Under the pieces are notes generated by a model. The model had not been told where the DNA came from, searched no databases, and saw only the letters and a list, made by a program, of their open reading frames with translations. From contig NZ_JAAGNI010000248.1 in the NCBI RefSeq assembly GCF_010550605.1, forward strand, positions 1 to 36,753: a DNA stretch of 36,753 bases, read 5' to 3'. Shown here piece after piece: positions 8,360 through 16,352 of this stretch. Position 1 is the stretch's first letter; each line of letters begins with the position of its first letter. Origin of the DNA: Streptomyces sp. SID9727. GTDB lineage: Bacteria > Actinomycetota > Actinomycetes > Streptomycetales > Streptomycetaceae. Made by a program: the position numbers and the translations under genes.

Positions 8360-8860
8360 CTACCGCTCGCGCGCCAGCAGCAGCGTCGTGCTCCCGTCCT
8401 CCTCGGCGATGTCCCCGACGTGCCGGAACCCCACCTTCCGCAGGGCCGCCAGCGAGGCCGCGTTGGGCTCGGCCACGGTCGCGTACACCTGGTCCAGGTC
8501 CAGCACCTCGAAGCCGTACGCGACGACCGTCCGCGCCAGTTCGGTGCCGAGCCCCTGGCCCCACGCCTCGGGCGCGAGGCCGTAGACCAGCTCGTACCCC
8601 TCGACGGCCTTCGCCGGTTTGATCTCCGCGTGGCCGACCGTCCGGCCGTCCCGGCGCACGGCCCAGACGTCGAAGCCCCCGCTGCCGTAGGCGTGCGTGA
8701 AGATGCGGGAGAACGTGGTCCGGTACCGCTCCTCGGGCCAGGGCCCGTCGCCCATCCACCGGGAGACGCGGGGGTCCAGGAAGAGGGCGACGAACGCCTC
8801 CTCGTCGGCGGGCACATACGGTTCGAGGACCAGGCGTTCGCTGCGCAGGGAGGGCGTCAT
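8360..8860 (-). CDS. GNAT-family N-acetyltransferase (RimJ/RimL-like)
   Basis: A 166-residue protein. It opens with LRSERLVLEPYVPADEEAF, the usual first strand and helix of RimJ/RimL-type GNATs. It carries an acetyl-CoA loop at about 104-112 (EAWGQGLGTEL, motif A Q-x-x-G-x-G) followed by NAASLAALRKVGF, the typical motif B. Such enzymes acetylate protein N-termini, small amines or antibiotics; the substrate is not evident. The start is ATG 8860. It stands alone, between the GntR promoter and the small unknown gene, and is probably monocistronic or loosely linked to 8884-9204. Confidence 0.9.
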   Translation of the reverse strand: MTPSLRSERLVLEPYVPADEEAFVALFLDPRVSRWMGDGPWPEERYRTTFSRIFTHAYGSGGFDVWAVRRDGRTVGHAEIKPAKAVEGYELVYGLAPEAWGQGLGTELARTVVAYGFEVLDLDQVYATVAEPNAASLAALRKVGFRHVGDIAEEDGSTTLLLARER

Positions 8861-8883
8861 GCCGGGGGACGCTATCCCAGCCG

Positions 8884-9204
8884 CTACGCGGACGACCCGT
8901 CGTTTTCCACCAGCCGCAGCGCCGGGCGCTGGGGCGCGAACTCGCCGAGGCCGAGCGCCGCCTCACGCCAGTGCGCGGCCAGTTCGAGCAGGCGCTCCTC
9001 ATCCTGCCGGTAGCCCGGCTCAGGCACGTCCGGCACGGTCCGCCACAGGATCGTCGCGGCGAAGCGGACCGCGTGCAGCGCGGCCGTCGTATGCGCCTCG
9101 ACCCCGTTCTCGCCCAGCTGCCGCAACGCCTCCAGGCGCTCGGCGAGGGCGAGGAGCTCGCCGTATGCCCTGACGGACTCCTGCGCACGCACGACATCGT
9201 CCAC
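8884..9204 (-). CDS. Small helical protein of unknown function
   Basis: About 106 residues, predicted mostly alpha-helical and acidic (VDDVVRAQESVRAYGELLALAERLEALRQLG...), with no recognised domain, signal peptide or membrane segment. I placed the start at GTG 9204, because GGAGG sits 5 nt upstream. The frame stays open to a GTG at 9261, which would add 19 residues but has no ribosome site. A TACGAT hexamer on the minus strand near 9249 could be the -10 box and would lie inside the longer version, which also favours the short form. It is followed 23 bp later by the GNAT gene in the same direction. Confidence 0.7.
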   Translation of the reverse strand: MDDVVRAQESVRAYGELLALAERLEALRQLGENGVEAHTTAALHAVRFAATILWRTVPDVPEPGYRQDEERLLELAAHWREAALGLGEFAPQRPALRLVENDGSSA

Positions 9205-9413
9205 GGTTGCCTCCGGCCTCTGGGGCGCTCGGATGTGACGCCGATCGTAGTCCCTGGCCACCGCGCGCCATCGCCGCGCGAACGCCCCGCCGCCCCTGGA
9301 TGTCGTAAAAAATCACCCACGCGTGGGCCCAACCAAGCGGCGCGGTCGTTCGTCTTATCAGAGCGGCGGCACCCTCATGTGGCCGCCTTCCAGGGGCATT
9401 TGGAGCGTTCAAC

Positions 9414-10352
9414 TTGAAACTCGGCATTAAGGGCATAAGGCGCGGTTCGGCAACCGCCACGGTGGCCCTCACGACGGGCGCCCTGATCGCGGGCGGTGCG
9501 TTCGCCTCCACGGCGCAGGCCGCCGCGCCCAAGGCGCCCTACTTCGCCAAGGCGCGGGCCGCCGCGCCCAAGGCGCCCTCGATCGTCGCCAAGGGCGGCT
9601 TCGTGATGAACAACGGCACCGGAAAGACGCTGTTCACCAAGGCCGCGGACACCCGCCGCTCCACCGGCTCGACGACGAAGATCATGACCGCGCGCGTGGT
9701 GCTGGCCCAGAAGGGCCTGAACCTGGACTCCAAGGTCACGATCCAGAAGGCGTACAGCGACTACATCGTCTCCAAGGGCGCGTCCTCGGCGCGGCTGATC
9801 GTGGGCGACAAGGTCACCGTGCGCCAGCTGCTCTACGGCCTCATGCTGCCGTCGGGCTGCGACGCCGCGTACGCGCTGGCGGACAAGTTCGGCTCCGGCA
9901 AGACGCGCTCGGCACGGGTGAAGTCGTTCATCGGCAAGATGAACAGCACCGCCAAGACCCTCGGTCTGAAGAACACGCACTTCGACTCGTTCGACGGCAT
10001 AGGGAACGGGTCCAACTACTCGACCCCGCGCGACCTGACGAAGCTCGCGAGCAGCGCGATGAAGTACTCCACCTTCCGCACGGTCGTGAAGACGAAGTCG
10101 ACCAAGCAGAAGGTCACGACGAAGAGCGGCGGCTACCGCTACATGTCGTGGACCAACACGAACAAGCTGCTGGGCACGTACAGCGGTGCGATCGGCGTGA
10201 AGACGGGCTCCGGCCCGGCGTCCAAGTACTGCCTGGTCTTCGCCGCGACCCGCAAGGGCAAGACGGTGATCGGCACGGTCCTGACCTCGTCGTCGGAGAC
10301 CAACCGCACGTCGGACGCGAAGAAGCTGATGGACTACGGCTTCAAGAAGTAG
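9414..10352 (+). CDS. Serine-type D-Ala-D-Ala transpeptidase/carboxypeptidase, Streptomyces K15-like (peptidase S11)
   Basis: A 312-residue exported protein with a basic n-region and hydrophobic core (residues 1-37, AQA-A cleavage region). The penicillin-binding motifs are S86-T-T-K89, S147-G-C149 and K263-T-G265. The SGC second motif, instead of SGN, and the spacing (61 and 116 residues) match what I recall of the Streptomyces K15 DD-transpeptidase, a low-molecular-mass PBP that crosslinks or trims peptidoglycan outside the membrane. The TTG start at 9414 is preceded by TTGGAG, about 9 nt upstream. Just after the signal region the peptide AAAPKAP occurs twice, from a 23-nt direct repeat. A perfect terminator follows at 10370-10399. 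It is convergent with an R61-like hydrolase. Confidence 0.93.
   Translation: MKLGIKGIRRGSATATVALTTGALIAGGAFASTAQAAAPKAPYFAKARAAAPKAPSIVAKGGFVMNNGTGKTLFTKAADTRRSTGSTTKIMTARVVLAQKGLNLDSKVTIQKAYSDYIVSKGASSARLIVGDKVTVRQLLYGLMLPSGCDAAYALADKFGSGKTRSARVKSFIGKMNSTAKTLGLKNTHFDSFDGIGNGSNYSTPRDLTKLASSAMKYSTFRTVVKTKSTKQKVTTKSGGYRYMSWTNTNKLLGTYSGAIGVKTGSGPASKYCLVFAATRKGKTVIGTVLTSSSETNRTSDAKKLMDYGFKK
9518..9579. repeat. 23-nt direct repeat inside the K15-like gene
   Basis: Identical 23-mers at 9518-9540 and 9557-9579, offset by 39 nt (13 codons), encode the duplicated AAAPKAP segment in the linker between signal peptide and catalytic domain. In-frame slippage or duplication is the simplest explanation. 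Confidence 0.8.
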
Positions 10353-10369
10353 CCCGTCCGGTACGCGCA

Positions 10370-10399
10370 GGGCCCCGCACGCCGTCGCGTGCGGGGCCC
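10370..10399. terminator. Perfect 13-bp hairpin terminator shared by convergent DD-peptidase genes
   Basis: GGGCCCCGCACGC (10370-10382) and GCGTGCGGGGCCC (10387-10399) are exact reverse complements with a 4-nt loop, 17 bp after the K15-like stop and 15 bp before the stop of the opposing serine hydrolase. Confidence 0.85.
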
Positions 10400-10414
10400 C
10401 TTGCCTTCCCGGCG

Positions 10415-11563
10415 TCAGGGCGCCTCGCACAGCTCCTGGTCCATGAGCGCGAGCATGGCCTCCTCCGTACCCGGGCCGCCGTCGCTGTTGATGTAGACCG
10501 CCGCGCTGCGCCCGCCGCCCCGTGCGGCACCGGCCCAGGTGGTGTAGCCGAGCAGCTCGCCCCGGTGCGCGAAGAAGGTCCCGCCGCAGCTCAGCGGGAT
10601 CTCGGCGAGGCCCAGTCCGTAGCCCGCGCGGAGCTCGGGCGCGTACTCCGCGTCGGTCATCTCGGCCAGTTGCGCCGGCGCGAGCAGCCTGCCGCCGAGC
10701 AGCGCGGCGTAGAAGCGGTTCAGGTCGTGGGCCGTGCTGACGACCGCACCGGAGCCGACTGCCATGCTCGGGTCGAGTGCCGTGACGTCGGTGACCTCTT
10801 CGGTGCCGAACGCCGCGTAGCCGTGCGCGTGCGGGCCGGGGATCAGAGGAGAGGCACCGGGCACGGAGGTGCCGCTCAGGGCCAGCGGCCGGATGATGCG
10901 CGCCTCCACCTCATGGGCCCAGCTCCGGCCGGTGGCCTTCTCCACGATCATCGCGGCGAGAACGTAGTTGGTGTTCGAGTACGACCACCCCTCGCCGGGC
11001 GGGAACTTGGGTGCGTCGCTGACGGCGAGCCGGACCAGTTCGTCCGGGGTGTACGTACGGAACCGCTCGGCGCGGTAACCTGCCGCGCTGTTCAGCGCCG
11101 CCACCTCGGGTGCCACCTCCCTGAGACCGCTGGTGTGGTGCAGCAGCTGTCGGACGGTGATGAGACGCCCGTCGTTGCCGTGGCCCTGGACGACGCCCGG
11201 CAGCCACCGCTCGACGGTGTCGTCCAGGGACACGCGGCCTTCCCCGACGAGTTGCAGGACGACCGCGGCGGTGAAGGTCTTGGTAGCGCTACCGATCCGG
11301 AATCTGCCGTTCCAGGGCATGGGCTTCCTGGTGCCCGCCACGGCCACCCCGGCGCGTGCGGACGACCGGCCGTCCGGCCCGGCCACCTCGGCCAGCACGC
11401 CCAGAGCCCCCGTCTCATGGATCGCGTCGACCTGCCGTCGGAGCGCGTCCGCAGGGTGCGGTGGTGCGGCCGTCGCGGGCAGCCCGGCCGCTGTGGTGAC
11501 GAGGACGGCGGTCAGACCGGCCAGGACGGCGATGCCCCGGCGTCGCCGTAGTAATGCACGCAT
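10415..11563 (-). CDS. Secreted serine hydrolase, R61-type DD-peptidase/class C beta-lactamase family
   Basis: A 382-residue protein with a signal peptide (about 1-33: RRRR then a hydrophobic core, ATA-AP). The active-site motifs are S92-A-T-K95, Y195-S-N197 and H333-R-G335. The order SxxK, YSN, HxG, the ITVRQLLHHTSGL segment and the late LSCGGTFFAHRGELLGYTTWAG segment closely parallel the Streptomyces R61 DD-carboxypeptidase, which has HTG at the last motif. It probably acts outside the cell on D-Ala-D-Ala stem peptides, or as an esterase or beta-lactamase. I chose ATG 11563 because the signal peptide begins there, although the frame stays open to 11650. The ribosome site is weak (AGAAACGG). 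It is convergent with the K15-like gene. Confidence 0.92.
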   Translation of the reverse strand: MRALLRRRRGIAVLAGLTAVLVTTAAGLPATAAPPHPADALRRQVDAIHETGALGVLAEVAGPDGRSSARAGVAVAGTRKPMPWNGRFRIGSATKTFTAAVVLQLVGEGRVSLDDTVERWLPGVVQGHGNDGRLITVRQLLHHTSGLREVAPEVAALNSAAGYRAERFRTYTPDELVRLAVSDAPKFPPGEGWSYSNTNYVLAAMIVEKATGRSWAHEVEARIIRPLALSGTSVPGASPLIPGPHAHGYAAFGTEEVTDVTALDPSMAVGSGAVVSTAHDLNRFYAALLGGRLLAPAQLAEMTDAEYAPELRAGYGLGLAEIPLSCGGTFFAHRGELLGYTTWAGAARGGGRSAAVYINSDGGPGTEEAMLALMDQELCEAP

Positions 11564-11692
11564 GATGATCCGTTTCTCTGGGCCGGCACGGTGGTACGCC
11601 GTAGCCGGTGGCGGACCCCCATCGCACCAGCCACAGGGGGGCCGGGCCATCCCATGGCCCCCCGGGGTGCCGTAACGGCCACCCCCCGGACC

Positions 11693-11714
11693 ATGCGGGG
11701 GCTCTCCCCCGCAT
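11693..11714. terminator. Hairpin terminator downstream of the beta-propeller lipoprotein gene
   Basis: ATGCGGGGG (11693-11701) and CCCCCGCAT (11706-11714) form a perfect 9-bp stem with a CTCT loop, 21 bp past the lipoprotein stop on the minus strand. A second GC-rich inverted repeat (about 11660-11690, GGGGTGCCGT with ACGGCCACCCC) lies just beyond it, before the serine hydrolase promoter. Confidence 0.65.
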
Positions 11715-11735
11715 CGGCCGCCCCGCAGGCCCTCC

Positions 11736-12998
11736 TCAGCCCGCGGCCGGAATGAACCGCGTCCCCTCCACCCCGCCGTACCGGTCGATCTCGATCGGCG
11801 CCGCGTTCGGCTCGGTCTCGCGGTCCTTGCCCGTGGTGCCGTCCAGAACGACCGGCCGCTCGCCCACCTCCCCGTACAGGGCGCCGTGCCAGAACCCGGT
11901 GACCTTCGGCACCGACCGTCCGGAGTGGTCGGGCAGCACCCACGTGTGCCGGAACGTGGTGGCGTCGAAGACCACGATCCCGCGGTCCGACGCGCGGTAC
12001 CCGTGCTTGGAGCACGCGACCAGCGACCTCGCGTCGTCCAGGCACCGCCAGTCCCGGCTGTCGAAGCTCACCCGCGTCTGCCCGGTCACCGCGTCCACGA
12101 CCACCGAGCGGTCGCCGAGGTTCGCGCTCAGCAGCTTCGGCGCGGCGTGGGCGGGCTGCCGGGCGTCGGCCACGGTCCACCGCCGCTTCCCCGTCTCCGC
12201 GTCGACGCCCAGCAGCCGGCCCTTGGCGTACCCGGTCTCCTCGCCGCCGGCCACGACGCCCTCGGCGAGGTTCAGCGCGCGGTAGTCGCCCTTCTTCCAG
12301 CGCACGGCCCCGGTGGCGGGGTCGAGGGCGTACGTGGTGTCCGCGGAGGTGACGATCGCGGTACCGGCGTCCACCCCGACGACCTGCGGCGCGAGGTTCC
12401 CGTCGGCGCCGATGGCGATGGCGGCGAGCCCGGTGGAGCTGGGGTCGGGCGGGATCTCGGCCGACCACGTCCGCTTGCCGGTGGCCGTGTCGACGGCCAG
12501 CACCTCGATGACGGACCGGTCCGGCATGGTGCCCTCGCCCGGCACCTGGCGCCACCACGCGGCGTAGACGGTCCGGCCGTCGTCCGACACCAGCGGCGCG
12601 ACCCGCTCGGTTCCGAAGCCGCCCCGCTCCGGCTCGTACTTCGTCTCCGCGTACCACCGGGAGTCGCCGGTCCGGGTGTCGATCGCGTTGATCCCGCCCT
12701 CGTCGTCGACGTACGCGACCCCGTCCACCAGCGTCACCGCGGGCCGCAGGGCCTCTCCGCTCGACGTGCTCGGCTGCCCGGAGCCCGTCAGGTCGACCGC
12801 GTTCCCCTCGAAGCGCACGGGCGGGTCGTACGCGCGCCGCGCCGGCTTCTCCGAGCCCCCGCCGGCCCTGGGCTCCTCGGTCGCCTTCGCGCCGGGCGCC
12901 ACGTCACCGCCGCCCCCGCAGCCGGTCAGCGACACCGCCACCACCACGGCCCCGGCCGTGACGACGCCCCATCGGCGTGCCGTCCCTCTCCCGCCCAT
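11736..12998 (-). CDS. PQQ-like beta-propeller lipoprotein
   Basis: A 420-residue protein with a lipoprotein signal: a basic start (MGGRGTARRW), hydrophobic stretch and LTGC lipobox at about residues 27-30, followed by a glycine and low-complexity linker. The mature part carries repeated PQQ/WD-like blades of the form ALDPATGAVRWKKG, AVDTATGKRTWSAEI and GVDAETGKRRWTV. These are the marks of the PQQ-binding-like propeller found in quinoprotein dehydrogenases and in BamB-like scaffolds. No quinone enzyme residues are recognisable, so an extracytoplasmic scaffold or sensor role is as likely as an enzyme. I chose ATG 12998, with GGGGGAG upstream; the longer open frame to 13211 runs through intergenic sequence. 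It is divergent from the DUF1062 gene. Confidence 0.88.
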   Translation of the reverse strand: MGGRGTARRWGVVTAGAVVVAVSLTGCGGGGDVAPGAKATEEPRAGGGSEKPARRAYDPPVRFEGNAVDLTGSGQPSTSSGEALRPAVTLVDGVAYVDDEGGINAIDTRTGDSRWYAETKYEPERGGFGTERVAPLVSDDGRTVYAAWWRQVPGEGTMPDRSVIEVLAVDTATGKRTWSAEIPPDPSSTGLAAIAIGADGNLAPQVVGVDAGTAIVTSADTTYALDPATGAVRWKKGDYRALNLAEGVVAGGEETGYAKGRLLGVDAETGKRRWTVADARQPAHAAPKLLSANLGDRSVVVDAVTGQTRVSFDSRDWRCLDDARSLVACSKHGYRASDRGIVVFDATTFRHTWVLPDHSGRSVPKVTGFWHGALYGEVGERPVVLDGTTGKDRETEPNAAPIEIDRYGGVEGTRFIPAAG

Positions 12999-13281
12999 CG
13001 CTCCCCCTGGCTCACTCTTCGCGCTCTCTGCGATGACAACGACCCTAAGGGCTGGGGTGTTTGGCCGCCGAGGCCGCCCGCCGAAATCCGGTGGCAATCC
13101 CCCGGCCCGGCCCACTACCGTCCAGCCGGGCCCCTGCCGTGCGCGGTGCGGCCCCGCATCCGCCGTCCCCCGGAAGGGCGTTCCGTTGTACATCGCGTGA
13201 GACCTCCCCACTGCTGAACGGCCGCGCGTCGCACCCTGTGCGCCGTGCCGCTTCCCGCTGCGGATTTCTCACACGGAAACC

Positions 13282-13291
13282 GGTGTACACC
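13282..13291. promoter_or_regulatory. 10-bp palindrome next to the DUF1062 start
   Basis: GGTGTACACC is a perfect palindrome ending 1 nt before the proposed GTG start at 13293, in the 294-bp divergent region between the lipoprotein and DUF1062 genes. It could be an operator. The remaining intergenic sequence shows no feature I can support. Confidence 0.25.
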
Positions 13292-13292
13292 T

Positions 13293-13841
13293 GTGCTCAT
13301 CCATTGGGCCGTCATGCCCACACGCCTGCCCCTCGTCCTGCGCCGCTGCCACGCCTGCGCGTCCGGCACCTTCCGGGCGCACGGCAAGTTCCGCGTCAAC
13401 GCGCACCACAAGCTGCTCGACGCCTGGCTCCTCGCGCTCTGCACGGGGTGCGGGGACACCACCAAGGTCACGATCCTGGAGCGCGCGCACGTCCGCTCGG
13501 TACGACCTGAGCTGCTGGACCGGATGCACGCCAACGACCCGTCCCTGGCGGGCGAACTCCTTCAGGACGGCGTCGTGCGGCGCCGCAACCGCATCGCCCT
13601 CGACTGGACGGGCGCCTGGCGCCTGGACACCGGGGGCGCGGATCACCTGGACCGCGAGGTGGCCGAGGTGTCCGTCCGCTTCGAAGCCCCCGTCCCCGTC
13701 CGCCCGCTGCGCCTGATCGCGGACGGCTTCGGCCTCTCCCGGGCGGGGGCGGAACACCTGCTGGCCGAGGGGAACCTCGTCTCGCCGGTCCGCCTGACCG
13801 GGCGGACGACGACGGACTTCGGCTTTCTGCTGAAGCGGTGA
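13293..13841 (+). CDS. DUF1062 domain protein (zinc-ribbon-like)
   Basis: A 182-residue protein with two cysteine pairs, CHAC and CTGC (about residues 19-22 and 51-54), separated by the family core GKFRVNAHHKLLDAWLL, followed by a helical middle (RPELLDRMHANDP) and a charged C-terminus. This is the DUF1062 pattern. The CxxC pairs probably bind zinc. Function is unknown. I start it at GTG 13293 (VLIHWAVMPTRLP) because family proteins begin near the HWxV segment. ATG 13314 or the upstream ATG 13245 are alternatives, and no start has a strong ribosome site. Just past the stop, a 16-bp unit (GAAGCGGTGAGGCGG plus T) occurs twice in tandem and overlaps the last codons. It is convergent with the MarR gene. 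Confidence 0.82.
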   Translation: MLIHWAVMPTRLPLVLRRCHACASGTFRAHGKFRVNAHHKLLDAWLLALCTGCGDTTKVTILERAHVRSVRPELLDRMHANDPSLAGELLQDGVVRRRNRIALDWTGAWRLDTGGADHLDREVAEVSVRFEAPVPVRPLRLIADGFGLSRAGAEHLLAEGNLVSPVRLTGRTTTDFGFLLKR

Positions 13842-13862
13842 GGCGGTGAAGCGGTGAGGCGG
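13832..13862. repeat. Tandem 16-bp repeat across the DUF1062 stop codon
   Basis: GAAGCGGTGAGGCGG occurs at 13832-13846 and again at 13848-13862. The first copy contains the stop codon (13839-13841), and the second looks like a slippage duplication in the 3' untranslated region. Confidence 0.7.
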
Positions 13863-13898
13863 CGGGGGCCGGTTTCCGCGAGGGCGCCGGCCCCCGCC
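13861..13898. terminator. Perfect 12-bp hairpin between convergent DUF1062 and MarR genes
   Basis: GGCGGGGGCCGG (13861-13872) pairs exactly with CCGGCCCCCGCC (13887-13898) around a 14-nt loop. It lies just past the DUF1062 stop and immediately before the MarR stop, fitting a bidirectional terminator. Confidence 0.8.
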
Positions 13899-13899
13899 C

Positions 13900-14322
13900 T
13901 CAGTGCGCCGCCAGCCGCCCGACGAGCCCGATCGCGCGGGCCAGCAACTCGCGCTCCTTATCGCTCAGTTCCGCGTCGATCGCGCGGGCCAGCCAGTCGG
14001 CCCGGCGGTCCCGCTCCTCCTCCAAGAGGGCGCGCCCGGCCTCCGACAGCTCGACCAGGCTCTTGCGGCCGTCGGTGGGATGCGCACGGCGGGTGATCAG
14101 CCCCTGGTCCATCAGCAGTCCGACCGCGCGCGCCATGGACTGCGGCCGCACCCGCTGGTTGGCGGCGAGCTCGCTGGTGGTCAGGGCGCCGTTACGGTCC
14201 AGCTCGCCGAGCACGGCCACCTGGCCGAGCGGCATCTGGTCCTCAAGCTTCACGCGGCGGGTGAGCTTGCCCATCGCTGTGCGCAGCTCGGCGGCGATGG
14301 AGGCGGATTCCGGGAGGGGCAT
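13900..14322 (-). CDS. MarR-family transcriptional regulator
   Basis: A 140-residue protein, the normal MarR length. The winged helix-turn-helix is visible as LTTSELAANQRVRPQSMARAVGLLMDQGLI (about 48-77), followed by the wing signature DGRKSLVELSEAG (84-96), with dimerisation helices at both ends. I start it at ATG 14322 (MPLPESASIA). The open frame continues far upstream antisense to the enolase gene, but that part is not real coding. A TAAAGT box 5 nt before the ATG suggests a near-leaderless transcript. It is transcribed divergently from enolase across a 168-bp region containing inverted repeats, so MarR probably represses itself and perhaps the enolase gene. Confidence 0.92.
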   Translation of the reverse strand: MPLPESASIAAELRTAMGKLTRRVKLEDQMPLGQVAVLGELDRNGALTTSELAANQRVRPQSMARAVGLLMDQGLITRRAHPTDGRKSLVELSEAGRALLEEERDRRADWLARAIDAELSDKERELLARAIGLVGRLAAH

Positions 14323-14370
14323 ACCGCACTTTAGCGCGGGGGCGGTAGCAGGACCGGTGACTGCACAGCA

Positions 14371-14416
14371 GAACTGTTCAGCGTAACTACACAGCTTTAC
14401 TGAACAGCATTGCTGT
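14371..14416. promoter_or_regulatory. Inverted repeats in the marR-enolase divergent promoter (candidate MarR operators)
   Basis: CTGTTCAG (14374-14381) and CTGAACAG (14400-14407) are exact reverse complements 18 bp apart. The right arm overlaps a second perfect palindrome, ACAGCATTGCTGT (14404-14416). A smaller palindrome GAACTGTTC lies at 14371-14379. The palindrome cluster abuts a possible enolase -10 box (TAGAGT, 14416-14421). MarR proteins bind such palindromes as dimers; operator function here is inferred. Confidence 0.6.
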
Positions 14417-14490
14417 AGAGTTACTGCCGCCGGGTCCCGCGCCACCGTCGTCGCAGCCGGACCGCGGCACGCGACAAGGGAAGGACTCCC

Positions 14491-15783
14491 ATGACCGCCA
14501 TCACCTCCGTCACCGGCCGCCGCGTCCTGGACAGCCGGGGCAACCCCACCGTCGAGGTGGACGTGGAGCTGTCGGACGGCTCGCTCGGCCGGGCCGCGGT
14601 CCCCTCCGGGGCGTCGACCGGCGCCCGCGAGGCCGTCGAACTGCGCGACGGCGACCCGGCCCGCTGGCACGGCAAGGGCGTGGACCGGGCCGTGCACCAC
14701 GTCAACACGGAGCTCACCGAGGCCGTCATCGGCCGGGACGCGGAGGACCAGGCGGGGCTGGACGCCGCGCTCGTCGCGGCGGACGGCACCGCCACGAAGT
14801 CCCGGCTCGGCGCCAACGCGATCCTGGGCGTCTCGCTGGCCGCCGCCAAGGCCGCGGCGGCGGCGCACCGCCTGCCGCTCTACCGCTACCTGGGCGGGCC
14901 GGACGCCCGGCTGCTGCCCGTACCGATGATGAACATCGTCAACGGGGGCGCCCACGCCGACAACCCGCTGGACTTCCAGGAGTTCATGATCGCCCCGATC
15001 GGCGCGGAGACCTTCGCCGAGGCGGTCCGCATGGGCTCGGAAATCTTCCACACCCTGCGCCGCGACCTGCTCGCCGCCGGCCACTCCACGGGCGTCGGCG
15101 ACGAGGGCGGCTTCGCGCCCGCCCTCCGTACGGCGGAGGAGGCGCTGGACTTCGTCGTGGCGGCCGTCGAGCGCACGGGGTACCGGCCCGGCACGGACAT
15201 CGGGCTGGTCATGGACCCGGCGACGTCGGAGTTCTTCCGCGACGGGGTGTACGACTACGCGGGCGAAGGCGTACGCCGCACCCCCTCGGAGCACGCGGAC
15301 CACCTGGTGAAGCTGATCGACGCCTACCCCGTCGTGTCGGTCGAGGACGCGATGGCCGAGGACGACCTGGACGGCTGGCGCGAGCTGACCGCCCGCGTGG
15401 GTGACCGCTGCCAGCTGACGGGCGACGACGTGTTCTGCACGAACGACGCGCTGCTCCGCGAGGGCATCGCCTCCGGGGTCGCCAACTCGATCCTGGTGAA
15501 GGTCAACCAGATCGGCACCCTGACGGAGGCGATGACCACGGTGTCCACCGCGCACCGCGCCGGCTACACGGTCGTCATGTCGCACCGCTCGGGCGAGACG
15601 GAGGACACCACGATCGCGGACCTGGCGGTCGCCACGGGCTGCGGCCAGATCAAGACGGGCTCCCTGTCCCGGTCCGACCGCACCGCGAAGTACAACCAGC
15701 TGATCCGCATCGAGGAGGAGCTGGGCGCGAGCGCCCGGTACGCGGGCACCGAGGCGCTGGGCCGCCGCCGGACAGGCCACTAG
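14491..15783 (+). CDS. eno: Enolase (phosphopyruvate hydratase)
   Basis: A 430-residue protein, the full family length. It interconverts 2-phosphoglycerate and phosphoenolpyruvate. All key residues are present: the SGASTG loop (39-44), the GGAHADN histidine, Glu164 (DFQEFM), Glu205 (GDEGGF), metal ligands Asp242, Glu285 and Asp312, catalytic Lys337 (LVKVNQIG), H365-R-S367 and Lys388. The start is ATG 14491, preceded by GGAAGGA. Unlike the usual core enolase (normally near CTP synthase/FtsB-like genes, from memory), this copy sits beside a divergent MarR regulator. It may therefore be a second, regulated enolase. Its metal-site strand reads MDPATSEF instead of the common LDVASSEF. The TAG stop coincides with the first three bases of the hairpin repeat at 15780-15867. 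Confidence 0.95.
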   Translation: MTAITSVTGRRVLDSRGNPTVEVDVELSDGSLGRAAVPSGASTGAREAVELRDGDPARWHGKGVDRAVHHVNTELTEAVIGRDAEDQAGLDAALVAADGTATKSRLGANAILGVSLAAAKAAAAAHRLPLYRYLGGPDARLLPVPMMNIVNGGAHADNPLDFQEFMIAPIGAETFAEAVRMGSEIFHTLRRDLLAAGHSTGVGDEGGFAPALRTAEEALDFVVAAVERTGYRPGTDIGLVMDPATSEFFRDGVYDYAGEGVRRTPSEHADHLVKLIDAYPVVSVEDAMAEDDLDGWRELTARVGDRCQLTGDDVFCTNDALLREGIASGVANSILVKVNQIGTLTEAMTTVSTAHRAGYTVVMSHRSGETEDTTIADLAVATGCGQIKTGSLSRSDRTAKYNQLIRIEEELGASARYAGTEALGRRRTGH

Positions 15784-15867
15784 GGCGTGTTTCGAAAGTA
15801 GCGCCGTCCGCCCGTAGGGCGGGTCCGGCGTACGGGCGGACGGCGCTACTTTCGAAACACGCCCTAG
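15780..15867. repeat. Perfect long hairpin repeat, copy A (37-bp arms, CTAG ends)
   Basis: Arms 15780-15816 and 15831-15867 are exact reverse complements, with a 14-nt loop. The ends are CTAG on both sides. The first 50 nt (15781-15830) match copy B (35415-35464) at 48 of 50 positions. The element begins at the enolase stop codon TAG and ends 6 bp before the stop of the opposing secreted-protein gene, so it probably also terminates transcription. It resembles a miniature inverted-repeat element; see findings. Confidence 0.9.
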
Positions 15868-15872
15868 GCCGA

Positions 15873-16325
15873 TCAGTACGCCGAGGTCGTGTGCGTACCC
15901 GACTCGTCGTAGCCGATGACGTCGGAGGCGTAACCGGCGGCCCAGGAGGTGTAGCCCGCGTCGTTCAGCATCGCGCTGAAGCAGTACTCCTGGCCGTTGG
16001 CGGCGATGCTCGGGCCGCCGCACCACTGGGTGGTGCCGTCCTGGACGCGGTTGACGTAACCGCCGAAGTTCGGGCCGTCCGAGAAGACCCGGACCCAGGT
16101 GGTGCGGCAGGCGGTGCTGTAGCGCAGCTCGACGGTGCCGACCTGGGCACCCTTCGCGTACAGCGCCCTGGAGGCGGCGGTGATGGCGCTCGCCGAGCAG
16201 CCGGAGGAGATCGGGTCCTGGCCGTCGTAACTCGCGGCGGAGGCCGAGCCGGTGAAGCCGGTGGCGAGGGCGGCGGACGCGACGGCGATCACGGCCGTCC
16301 GCCCGAAGAGCGTCTGGGTGCGCAT
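15873..16325 (-). CDS. Small secreted DUF2690-like protein, paralogue 1
   Basis: A 150-residue protein with a clear signal peptide (1-31, ASA-A). The mature domain starts YDGQDPISSGC and contains GTVELRYSTACRTTWVRV, the hallmark of the DUF2690 family. Four cysteines (43, 73, 102, 115) are conserved in its neighbour at 16717-17172 and probably form two disulfides. The function of the family is unknown; some members are fused to Streptomyces regulators. ATG 16325 has GGGAG a few bases upstream. Immediately upstream on the same strand lies the C-terminal stub of a third homologue. The two complete paralogues are divergent. Confidence 0.85.
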   Translation of the reverse strand: MRTQTLFGRTAVIAVASAALATGFTGSASAASYDGQDPISSGCSASAITAASRALYAKGAQVGTVELRYSTACRTTWVRVFSDGPNFGGYVNRVQDGTTQWCGGPSIAANGQEYCFSAMLNDAGYTSWAAGYASDVIGYDESGTHTTSAY

Positions 16326-16352
16326 GGATACTCCCTGGATGAGTGCGGTGGA

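Noticed and set aside
13900..16026. A 708-codon minus-strand open frame spanning the MarR gene and the enolase gene
   Set aside because: Only its last 140 codons are a real MarR protein. The rest is antisense to a motif-complete enolase and is an open frame produced by high GC codon bias.
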